From Telmatactis stephensoni (taxonomy: Eukaryota; Cnidaria; Anthozoa; Actiniaria; Isophelliidae): a stretch of DNA of 64,000 bases. The notes beneath the pieces are model-generated. The model worked only from the letters and a program-made list of their open reading frames with translations. It was not told where the DNA came from and made no database searches. Shown piece after piece: positions 11,922-23,802 of this stretch. The position numbers and the translations under genes are program-made. The stretch lies in the NCBI GenBank assembly GCA_029948255.1, contig JALIZF010001459.1, forward strand, positions 23,501-87,500, in the 5' to 3' direction. The stretch's first letter is position 1; each line of letters starts with the position of its first letter.

Positions 11922-12895
11922 CGCCCTACTAAATTAAGTTTAATGTTTAGAATTTATTAGATTTTTCCAAGATTTTAAAGTTGTTTTTCAAACCGCACAT
12001 ATATTCAACTCATTTCAATAGAGATGACTATGTGATATGTCGACTACTCATGTTGGTGAAAACAAAAACAAACAAACAAAAAAGGTTTCATGCCCCATGT
12101 GTGTGTGTTCAAGAACGGTTGTTTCTGATGTGTAATTCTGGGCTCAGTTGTTGAAATACGGGTGATCGGCAAGAAGGTTAACCCAGGGTTAAATCTAAAG
12201 AAACCATTCACTTTAACCATGGATTAGCACTAACCCGTGCTTTCTAATTCAAACAACTAAGCCTAATTGCGCAAGTCTTACTTGGTCCCTGTAAAATAAA
12301 GAATGGACAGCCATATCTGTCGTCGCGGTATAAATTTCAGGGAACCCGTTAAATAGACGTTTGGCTGTACACCTTAAAGAGGTTAGTTCCTTTGTTTCAG
12401 TTCTTATATTTCCACTTTAATAATTATAATACTAACAATTAGTTTTCGTTTCACTCTTGATATCCAATAGATATCCTTTTTTCGCGCAAGTGAAATCAAT
12501 AGTAATTTCCTTCGGCAGAAATAGACTTTTACCGCTATTTATGATGATTGATAATTAAATACGTTAATCAGAATATTTTCCACCGTGTGCCTGACGTCTC
12601 AATTTTATATCAGTTTTATTTTTGAAAACATTCAAAATACACATAATTGGTAAAAACTTTACGAAAGATATTTTAGAATTTTATTTTTAGGATTACGAAG
12701 AGTGCACATATTATGAATTGATGTCAATAAATTTGTTCTCTTTTATATATGGATTTACTACTTTTGATCTCTTCATGCTGTTAAGTTGTTTCCATGGAAA
12801 CTAAGGCTATGTCCACATTCATCTGTATGAATTGGAAACGTATCTTGTTTTTCATTTTTCACAATTTAGACAAAGAAAAACGCCGGTTTTTTGGG

Positions 12896-13073
12896 GGGCC
12901 TGATTTTATAAAGCGGGCAGGCCCGGTTAACCGGGCTGGTTTGTTGGTTTACCGAGAGCCCAGGCTATTTATAAAACACACATAATTCGGTAATGTTGAT
13001 TTCATGGGAAACGGGCCAGCCGGGTCGAGCCAGCCCGGCTAACCGAGCCATCTCGCTTCATATAATCAGGTCT
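12896..13073. mobile_element. Small MITE rich in CCGGTTAACCGG palindromes
   Basis: Inverted ends GCCTGATTTTATAAAGCG and CGCTTCATATAATCAGGTC bound about 178 bp. The interior carries CCCGGTTAACCGGGC and CAGCCCGGCTAACCG palindromes. It is non-coding. Confidence 0.55.
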
Positions 13074-14343
13074 TTAGTGTGGATGGAAGGCTAAAACCCA
13101 ACGACAAATTTCAAGCATAAACGCACAAGTGGACATTGCCTGATATGATGTAGTCTGCATGGGAGGTCGAGATCCAAGCAGATCGGAAATTAGGGTCGTG
13201 CCTCTAAGCCAACACCCCTGCGAGACAACAGACAATTTTGTCTGGCGCCACAGAGAATTAATATGAATAAAAATGAAGAACGATGAACAACTTTGAATTG
13301 TTTGATGAGAAATATTCCTCATCTTCCTTAGTTTTACTAGAACCGTCTTGACCTTAGTTTTCTGTTTTCTGGATTTTTTCCCTCTCTAAATGATCACTAA
13401 ACAATTTGAGTCAGTTCACCGGCAGAGATACTGCCGACGTCTTTCGCAATAAATTTTCTTCAATTCGTGAGGCCGTATAAAGACATGTCATCTGGGTTAA
13501 GTCGAGGCTTAACTAAGCGGCTCCATTTTTGGATAACGTCATTAAACGTTGCTGGAATTCGCATTATCAGTGAAAACGTTAGACACTTTACGCTGACATA
13601 CTTTTTTAGCATTACCTTTTTGAGCTTTGCATTGCTACCAATCAGTGCTTAAATAATTCTATTCTATTGCTTCTAACAAGTTCAGTTTAAATTGGATTGT
13701 ACTTCATCGATGTCTCGTTAAAACTGGGTTTGTCTAGTCTATTGCTCAATGTCTATTGAAACACCTAATGCGTATAAAAGATATTCTCTGGCACAAGAGT
13801 ACAAGAGTATGCGAATCAATTAGAGTCTCCGGTAATATTCCAATAAAAATTGATAAGTTAAATGCGAAACAGTTTCAGACGACAGAGAGCAAAAATCGTA
13901 ACTGTAACGTTCGATAAAAACTGAGAAACAGAGGCTAAAATATGCGTAGATCCTACACAATACGCGGAAATGGATTATTCACGAACGTGCACAGATACAT
14001 TAGAGGAAAGACGTTGACTTGAGGCTGAATTTTTTTTTCAGTAACAATTTGATGAACCGAGTAAATATGAAGTAAATCACGTCCATGAAAGAAAGAACCA
14101 ACCAAATGCACCGAAACTAAACCCCAGGTATTTCCGCACACTGTCGCCACAGGAAGTCCAAGATTTTTATTTTTCATCAAACGAGAATTCGGTTGAACTA
14201 AGGTCAAGGTATGTCACATAGCAGATTTATCCCTCATTAGATCACTTAGCAGTCAGCAACGTTAGAAGACGCACTAGCACCGCTATTTGTGTACAACTGA
14301 GAGGGGTGTTGGTGTCATGCTTCTGGGCTTTACTGACTCAATA

Positions 14344-14345
<2 letters not shown>

Positions 14346-14382
<37 letters not shown>
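14346..14382. repeat. (GAT)n triplet repeat
   Basis: About 12 GAT units. On the reverse strand it reads as a Ser run inside a spurious frame. Confidence 0.9.
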
Positions 14383-14384
<2 letters not shown>

Positions 14385-14869
14385 TGGCACAGGAAGCCCA
14401 ACCACTCCCTGTGTGAGCAGGCAGCCGGTAAATCCGAATGATTGCCAACTAGGATCCAAATGAGCATAAACATTTGTTTTAGTCTTATGTTTCGCTTTAT
14501 GACAATTTTCGCTTTATTTTGATTGGTCAATTTTATCCATTAATTTACTTGGATGCTACGTGTTTTTCTCAACTACCGCCATTACCACAGGAATCCCATT
14601 CGACGGAAATAATCTCTTTGTTAATTCTTCCATAAAAGGAATGATCAAAATGACTTATCTGATAAGATGGTCTGCTCGCAGAAGCTGTGAGTAAACTATC
14701 CCGGGAAGGATTAGTGAAATCTTTTCCTGTTCTAATTTCGGCGCCAGTTAGTTTTGATGAGTTTTTGAAAACATTTTGCATACCTTTGGTAACTAATGGA
14801 ATTATTCAGTGAACATTATCATGGAACGTTGTCATCGAAGCAATTTGAACTTTAGCATTGCTATACATC

Positions 14870-15027
14870 CAAGGGCGGATCTAGGATTATGTATGCGCAT
14901 CTCAAACAGGGGGTTGTATGATATCAGTGAAAGCAAAAATAGAGCCTAATTCTAGTTGACCATCCGTTTTTTCATTTTCATAGTGGGGGTTGCAACCCCC
15001 TAAACCCTCCCCTTGGATCCGCCCTTG
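14870..15027. mobile_element. MITE with CAAGGGCGGATC terminal inverted repeats
   Basis: Left end CAAGGGCGGATCTAGG, right end CCTTGGATCCGCCCTTG, 158 bp. ACATC lies directly outside both ends and may be part of a target-site duplication. The CA(A/G)GG start resembles hAT-type ends; that assignment is an inference. Confidence 0.65.
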
Positions 15028-15988
15028 ACATCTTCTTTCGCGTATTTCTCTATTTCTTCTACTTTCTTCCACCATAAATTTGCCTTTAATTTATTACTTC
15101 AATCTCCCTTTTCTAAACCTGTTAAACGCTAATCCGATTTATATCTTTTGCTCACTTTTTTTTGTTATTGTTTTGTTTTTGTTATTGTTTTGTTATTTCA
15201 TCATGATTTTCCTTTCGGCTTTTCCTAAATTTGATGCTTGTTTCTTTTAAAGTTTTACTTTAAAACGTTCTCAGACCTTCCCTTTTCCCTTTCAGTGAAT
15301 TTCCCTTTCGTTCCACGAACGATGTGCTCACTTAGTTTCCTTGTACGTTATAGTTTCAGATTTAATTCTACTATTTCTATCGTTTATTTCTAATATAATT
15401 GAACCGCCTTTTCTCGACATTTAAATCTATACAGATCTAAAGAGCTAGAAAAATGGTCGTACAAGGGGATCAACGGCAGAAGAGAAAATCTATGAAACTT
15501 TCTAGCTGCGATGACCGTCCGCTTAACAGGCACGCGTGTCCGCATTGCGAGGTCATTCACTAAGCCTCGTTCCACCAGTAATAACACGACCCCATTTTGT
15601 TCAATTATCTGATAACAAAGCGTTTTTCTTTGGCCTTTGACTCAATTCCATAGTCTCTTAGTCAATTAAGCACTTATTGGTCCGGCGCTCTTTCTGGTTT
15701 GTAAAAACATGCGGTAAGCTCGCAATGTAGACTCAAGGTCGTAAATAATCCACTCAATTTAGTTAATCCATAAGATCTATGTTATACGCATTAAAGCGCG
15801 ACCCATGGCCTTAGCTTGTTCGGACTCATTCATTGAGGCTTTACATTTGGAGCCTTCAAAATCTACTGACCACAACTAAACGTGGGTTGGTCAACGTTCG
15901 ATTTGAATAGGTTTTAATGGGTTTTACATCCGACCTAAAGATCCAACTAGCCCAGATTTAGCCTAAGTTACCTTTTTGAATAAGAAAT

Positions 15989-16043
15989 GGTTTTTCTCTG
16001 AAGATACGGAGAATTGGTTTTTCTCTGAAGATACGGAGAATTG
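15989..16043. repeat. Tandem duplication of ~27 bp
   Basis: Two adjacent exact copies of GGTTTTTCTCTGAAGATACGG followed by AGAATT. Confidence 0.85.
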
Positions 16044-18989
16044 GCTACCGCTTTATTCTCCAAAGGTCTCCAAATGAGGACTGGATGGGATGAGTAAGGC
16101 ATCGAACTAGAGATACCAGTAAACAGTGATAGTAAGTTATTTTATTTTGTATCAAAAATTGGATCGGTTACGATTTTAAAAGGGTTTTACTTATCGTGGT
16201 TTCGATGTTTCAGTTCTTAGAGTTCTTAAAGAAACCCTTCACAACGACATGAAAGATTTGACTCTAAGTTTTTTCGATTTTGAATGTTTCGTTTTCCTTC
16301 AAATACCTGCCTAGATTCGAGTGCCTTCTAGTGACTGTTGACGAGAAAATTCTACTGGAGGCATCAAGTTATACCTAAGCAAACAAAAGAGAATTTAATT
16401 TTTGTGTGATTTTCTGCAAGGTATAGTGCAAATCAAATTGTAAACTATAATAAACCAGCAAAATGAAAACAGAGAGCGCGCAATCTGATTGGTTGAACTG
16501 ACTCTCAGATCCGTTCCTATTGGTTCATTCTCTCTTGCCTGAGGGCATGTACGCAAAGTCAAAAATGGTTCAAAAATTGACGTGCAGATCCATTATTCCA
16601 TATCGGTTTACTTGGTGCATTGTACTGTCAACATTCTTCAGAATGATAAATGTCTTCCGGTTCAATCGATCCGTCCAAAGGGGCCATCCCAGCTTCGGGT
16701 GGGTGTAGGATGATTAATGACCCAGTCCCGTGTCGACTCAATTAGTTTTGCATGTCGAGAATCCAGTGGTTCTGATCTGCAACAAGCTATGTCAGGCTGC
16801 TTAACTAAGTCTATAATCCGTACACCCATAAATCATTGTAAAAATCCATATAACCCTTTAAGACAAAAAACTAACATTTTAGGTGAGAAGATGGATCTTC
16901 AAAACGATTAGTTGGCGAGCAGCCTCTGTAAGTAGATTATCAGTCAGTCCAAAGGGTTCAGTATTGGCTAGAAGTAATGTATCGTTTCCTAATCGCATTT
17001 GCTAAGTTTGTCGAGACGAGAGCCAGTCTTCGTCGCCAAATGACCAATGGAATGCTGCACGGATTCTTTACGAGTGACAGTAATTAATTTCCCTGCAAAC
17101 CGAAACATACCAGAACGTAGCAAGCACTCAGGCCAGCATTCCACTAACACAGATCTTGTTACCAACACATCATAGTGAAAGCTGTTGTGTTCAAGTTATA
17201 GAGGATCAGTAAAAACCCATGCAAAGCTTATGTAACTGTCCTTGGACATATCCGTATAGTGAAAGGGTCATTGGCGTGTTTGGTGATTACTTTAACTGTG
17301 TTGCATCTGACTGCATACAATTCTATTAAAGACCTTCAAACTCCACTTGCACAGAAATATAATTTCGCCATCGGCCGTGGATATTGGATAAGTCCTTGGT
17401 AAAAATAGTGAATAACATTATTCATTTGATATTGAATTACTGAACGAATTAATAAACGAATGAGTGTCATTTTTGGAGTAGGCCCATTCATTTCTGAAAC
17501 ACAATTTATCTTTCAACAAAGAAAATATAAAATGAAAATAAAAAATATAATTGTAAGACAAGTTTCGACATTTATATGGGACAATCTATTTCATACTTTA
17601 AAATAACCCCTTGGAACAACGAGAAAAAGTCAAATCGATGTTGTCTCGACTCAACTAATCCTTGTAACATGGTGAGGTCACTTCCGAAACTAACCGCAAT
17701 TACGAGGTTTTTTGATCTGATACGCATACAGAGAGGAGACGAGTTTCCCAATTTCATCGAGGTCCAGGGTCGCAATTACTTTGATGCCATCATCTTCTTA
17801 GCGCTGATTAGACAAAGGCACCCAGTTAAGGACCTATATGACCCGAGATCATGTGTTTGCAGCACCAGAGCCAATAAAGGCCTATAAACTACTAAGAAGT
17901 GGAATAGTTGAAAAACTGTTTTTTCTTTGAGCAAACGCGTGCTCATTTGATAATAAACTTCAAATATTATTCGCAGAATCGTGTTTATGGCACGAAACTC
18001 TGCAGCCACGGACCGGCCTTGTTTGTCCAGGCTAGACGAATTAGGAGTTCATAGATTAATATGCTATCAATCAATGTCATCTTAGTTAAGAATGCCAGCA
18101 CAGTGCAGTCTGACTTTCCACCGTGCGCGCGGAACTCAAAACATAACTTTAATCCGAGTTGAACGATATGCATACCTTGTAAAGCTGAGAAGTCGTGTCA
18201 CTTCAGTATAAACCGGTGATGATTCCATTGGCGCAAAAGAAACGAGAATGTCCAGCTGTGTTGCCAAATTGTAGTTATGGCCTCAGTCAAGGAACCCCCG
18301 CTGTTTTGTCTATGAGCGCATAAGCGCTATCCCTACATCATACCTTGGCTCTGATGTTGACGCTTATTTCAAGGCCAGTAACGCGATGCCCCACTGCTAA
18401 TGCTTCCATGTTTCTAGATAAATTTTCTCACAAGCAGGAGCTAACTGAGGAACGTTTATTTAAAGAGGGCATCCCTAATTTCCATCCCATGATTAGATCT
18501 TCAACACTTTGTAAGTAATCAGTTTTAGGTTGCTTCTGCGCGTTTCATTTGGGGGCGGATTTTCAATGCGTTGGAGAGAACCCGTGATGTCAAGTTTTAT
18601 ATCTGTCGCCGTAATTTTGAGCGCGCAGTCTATATGCAAGCACTAGTCTTCTTCCTAGAAAGTGAAACTTTAAGGCAATTTCTCGAGTTGAATTGGCATT
18701 ATCTAAGGGCACGTAGAAAGAGCAACGAGAGCTGAGTGGCATGTTTAGATTATTGGGTACACTTTGCTTGCACCTAACAATAGATACATAAGTAGATTGT
18801 GTTAACATAATCATAAGACTCTTGAGAATTCTATTCACCACTTCCTGACAAGGGCACCACTACCCAACGCACTCTCTTAAGTGTTAAATTCAAGTCATTT
18901 CTAGATGCCCCACGAACGGATGAATCTCATCAAGGTCATTTGTCATCAAAAGCCGCGATTCTATTACACAGGAAAAAATAGCCTGAGAG

Positions 18990-19134
18990 ATGAGCCTCAA
19001 CAATTCGTCCTTCAGTATTGAGACGCTTCTTCAGATCAAGACTTCACAGTCATCCACTGCCGACGACGAGGTAACTGATCCACCGTTCACCTCCAAGAAA
19101 CCCGTCGCCATGTCTTTAGCGGAACGTCTTGCAG
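18990..19134 (+). CDS. dmbx: Dmbx-like B, coding exon 1
   Basis: Encodes MSLNNSSFSIETLLQIK, a 20-residue linker and AMSLAERLA, ending with one base of the Asp codon before donor GTTGGT (non-optimal). The match of the LAERLA(D) end and of phase 1 to gene A is the main support. Only this exon joined to 23153 restores LAERLADIII. Confidence 0.82.
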
Positions 19135-22100
19135 GTTGGTACAAGTTCAAACTATTGACCCTTCTTTAAACTAAAAAAAAATCACAGCGCCGAGTTCGAC
19201 ACAAGCGCCAGGCTTTCCTTTACTTTTGTTGAAGGTCAAAGTCTGACCCGAGAGTCACATCGCGAGAGTAAAACTAAATACATTACAATAATGCGAAGTT
19301 GTTGTCAACATCGTGTTGGTAGACCTCTCTTTTGACCTTAGGGCGTAGATGGGGCCCAACATTATCTAATCGTTCCTTATAAAGGCATATTAGCTTGATG
19401 GGTTTTTACTGAAACTCTGGAACGAAACCATTTAATGAAAATGGAGGTTGTTGTGTTTTTTATTGGAATTCAACCCATCGTGTGATCGTAGCGTGAAGAC
19501 TTCTTCAAAGATGGTAGATCCCAAGTGCCCTGAAGGCACAGCGTGCAGGCGGTGAGTTTCAAGCATATTTAAAAAGAAAGAAACCATGCGCTTTTTCATT
19601 CAATTGTTGCCGTCAAAAGTACAGTAAATAATCTGCTTGAAATTCAAAGAAGTTCGCGGTGAAATTTCAAAGCAGTGTTAAAACCGTATGAAAGAAGGCA
19701 TCGTTAGATTCGTCAGTGAAAAGGGTATTAATCCGATGACGTGGAACCTGAAGTTAAGTTTCGACTAACGTTTTCACGAGTATTATAAGCTCTTTGTCTA
19801 ATCCCCACATGCAAAGTTCTAAAGGAATCCAGCAACAAATCTAAGTTGGTGAAAGTCTACTGTTCCTACCTAATTGGCAGTAAACATGCGTCTTGAATTC
19901 AACCAACAAATACGTTTATTCGCCTCGTCATATAAACCGACTTTTTTAGTAGTCCGCTACACACATCTAACCACTTGAAAACCTAGCTTTATAAATCTGG
20001 GCTTGTCAACACCAACTATACTATTCTCTAGTAAATGTTTTAAGCGTTTTTCAACTTGCACGGTCCCAAATGAGTGTTTACTCTGTAAATTGATTACTGT
20101 TGAAACTAACACCATATGTGTGAATACAGACACAATGTACAAGTCGTCTGTTCCTGTTTGTCTGCCCCATAAAAACTAAGAGTGGAATTAACCTTCAGTC
20201 ACGTCTCAAGACCGCTCTTAACACGTATAATACAATAGTTTTTGGTGCGACAATATATTGGGGAATCTTGGTATGCAATCTTCTGATCAGATCAATGCTT
20301 TTATTTGTATGAAGTCAGTTCTTCAATAAACCCTTGAAAGAACATCTCAACTCGATGCCCACAGTTTCCAGGCCTATTGTAGTGATTGTAGATCTTTTGA
20401 ACTCATCTTCAAAGCTTTAGAAAAAGAGGTTTGAGTATTTCTGTTTAGTAAACTGCTGATTCAAAAAAGAATCAAAGTAGTAGCGTAAAATCACGGACAC
20501 AATGAAGAATTCATTAAATACGTAGTTCTTCGAATTCATGAATCATAGACTGTACTCCAGAAGAGAAGGCTTTTCGAAGGAAACTATAGCCCACATAAAT
20601 CTATATCATATAGATTTGTGTGAGCTTTGAAAAAGCCTTGACAAGAATTATATATAATATTGTTGTTTTTGAACCTTGTTCTTAGAATAGGAATAGGAAT
20701 TGGCTTTAAGAGTGTTTTGTGTACAAATTGTACAAGAGTAGAGATATCGACTGTTTCAAAGTGTATTTCTTCCTTGAATGTTCTAAATTTATACCAACAT
20801 GATAACCGCAAGAATGTATTGCTCATATGGTTTCACTGAACTAAGGTGAAGTGATTCTACTGAAAGAGCTTATTTTGGTATTGATGACTCAATTCACTGA
20901 GCTTTAGCGACAATTTAACGTACATCAACCTTTGGTTTCCATTTAATGTATTTTCCCTGCAGTTAGTGTCAGATGGAACTAACTTTTGATTATTAGCTAT
21001 AATAATCTTTTACTTAAAACAATTTAATTTTCATGTGTCTTTACAATGTTGAAGAACAACTGGATAAGATTAATACACAACAGCTAGAGACACATACAGG
21101 TCTTTCCAACAAGATTCGTGGAAACGCTCATAAAATACTTTGAAACTAGGCTATTTGTTCGCCCCTTTCGAGCGTTTTCTTTTGTGCAGTTGAAAGCTGG
21201 CAATCTCAAACTAAATCCCTGAATACGAAGTCGAAATCACGATGACTTTTGTCTAAAACGAATGTAACCAAAATATGACAAAATTATGAGGTAACTGATT
21301 AAGCAAGTTTGGAACGTATTTGTTTGCAGAGGGGTCAGTTTTCCAACTAACATATTTTAAAAGTTTCACTAGGTTTCACTAGTTGTTCCTCTTTCTAGCT
21401 ACCTCATATCAATAAAGACATAATGATCTTTTATAAATATATTTTCATGTTTGCATTCAAGTATGAAGACAGACTTGCGCTCCCGACGCAAAAGGGTCAA
21501 CTATGGTTAAGTAGATGACGCTGAAAGGATGAAGCTACAAAGCTGCTGGTTGACAGGATACACATGTATAAATGTTCAATTACTAAAGGCCTCGCTAACC
21601 CCATGAAATTTGTGTCAAAACTCGGTTAATGAGGTGAAGCTCTGATCTATAAAAGAGTGAGCAGTTGTGAGACCAGTTTAGTTATCAGACCCCATTACAG
21701 CGTCGACCCTTCTAAGCAGATTTGATGAAAGCCTTGCGCATTTGCTTTATGTTATCCATCCAAGTTTAAATTGTCTTTTTGCTTCTCTTTAATTGCTTTA
21801 GATTTTATAACCTTACTCTATTCTTTGCAAGCCAAGTACATTAACGTATCTATATCACTGCTGGCATATCACAAGACAACCTAGGCTAATTGTGCACAGA
21901 TGATCTTGGTGTGGAAGGTTCAGGGTTAATCCATCGTGCAAATTGATTTGATAAAAGAGGACAATGTTTTTGCGGAAGAACAACCATAACACATTTCTTT
22001 CAAATGAAGCAAGTTTCAATTCGTAAGTTTTTGATGCGATCTCAGGAATGTTGCTTGTTGATCATGATCTGTATTTCTTCAAGACATCGGAAAATTTTCA

Positions 22101-23766
22101 GACGATATCATATCAGATGTTAAAACCGTGAAGTGTTCTAGACGTTTTTAAGCATATCGTTGTACTATATAATTTGAGCAGTTACTAAATCGAACTGCTA
22201 TCCCACATTACAGTGCTTCAGTAATATCGTATAAATTGAAGATGACTACTCCTTCTCAAGTAAGGCAAACTGTAAGGCAAACTGATTGAGTCTCAAATAC
22301 TTTCACATTTTAACCGAACACATTTTGTCTTTGTAACATGAATTTTACGGCTCCATTTAGGCTTTTGAGGAGTTAATTTGAGAACTTTGTAACATAAGTT
22401 GGGCGTGTGCTTGGTAGAAACGACCATAATTAACTTAGAAAAGTTGTAAGTAACCCGTCACTCTTCTGGTAATTAGTAAGAGGATAATCTTTCACTTGCG
22501 TGCCTAACGAAAAGAAAACAACTATGGCAAATTAGTTGCACATTGTTTTCTTCTGTAGAAAAAAAATTCACACCTTATCCTAAAATAATTACTCGAAACA
22601 AGATAGACTAATGATAGATAATTCTACTATTTACAATAAGTATATATGTTATACTAAATAATTTGGCACTATTTAAGGAATGTGTGCATCACTCTGTCAT
22701 TTTCCGTTTCAACATATAACTTTATTTACTTCTATATGAAAACTGAGATTTGTACAACAAAGTTACTTATAGTCCTTAGAAAGTTTTTCGCTGTAATTTT
22801 AATTTGATGAGCCAGTTGAAATACCAAGTGAAATTGAGTGATTGTTTTTCAATAGACCTTTAGCACTATAGAAACTATAGAAAATAAAAGAGATCACAGC
22901 TTATTCCAAAATACTAGTAAATACGTATACTTTGCATGAAAAGAGGCTTTAGTTAGAAGGATGGCTTTTGGTTCTCGGTTGTTTTGCTTTCGATTTTGCT
23001 TCATAGATTTTGCCTGAAATCTCAAATTGATCATGTGGATCTAAAATGCTGTTTCTGACCCTCCTACAGTCGTTCATTGGGAACCCTAGCACTGCACTAC
23101 CTCTTAAAATCTCCGCAAACTTTAACTCTCCTTCTCTCTTGTTATTTGATAGATATCATCATCGAGACACGCGAGGGCAAGCTGAATAAGAAACCAAAGC
23201 GCATACGCACATGTTTCACTCCATATCAATTACAAGTTCTCGAAAACACGTTCACAAGGACGCATTACCCGGATGTGATGTTGAGAGAGCAGCTGGCGTC
23301 TTACACGAACCTTGCAGAAACGCGAATACAGGTGCGTGTATTAATATTAGATTATTTCTAAGGGTGTTGCAGTGATTGAGTGATGGGTGAGGAGAAAGAG
23401 ATGTAAGGAATGCTATATAATATCAAAAATATGGTGGTAATGATGAAGAAACAGTGTCAGATGGGATGATGGTAAAGGTGGAAGTAGTACAGGAAGAAGA
23501 AGAAGAAGAAGAAGAAGAAGAAGAAGAAGAAGAAGAAGAAGAAGAAGAAGAAGAAGAAGAAGAAGAAGAAGAAGAAGAAGAAGAAGAAGAAGAAGAAGAA
23601 GAAGAAGAAGAAGAAGAAGAAGAAGAAGAAGAAGAAGAAGAAGAAGAGAAGAAGAAGAAGAAGAAGAAGAAGAAGAAGAAGAAGAAGAAAGAAGAAGAGA
23701 AGAAGAAGAAGAAGAAGAGGAAGAGGAAGAAGAGGAAGAGGAAGAAGAAGAAGAAGAGGAAGAAGA

Positions 23767-23802
<36 letters not shown>

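Larger units (their letters stand above)
11922..18989. other. Intergenic region between the two Dmbx-like genes
   Basis: Seven kilobases with no supported gene. It holds the Dmbx-like A 3' UTR, two small MITEs (12896-13073, 14870-15027), a GAT triplet repeat, a 27-bp tandem duplication near 15990-16043 and otherwise unassigned AT-rich sequence. The reading frame at 17576-17887 (103 aa) has no recognisable domain. Confidence 0.5.

Noticed and set aside
13090..13250. Possible minus-strand tRNA-like sequence
   Set aside because: An A-box-like string (TGGCTTAGAGG) is present, but no acceptable B box or stem pairing was found.
17576..17887. 103-codon plus-strand frame
   Set aside because: No recognisable family and no supporting splice or neighbour context; the length is expected by chance in 64 kb.
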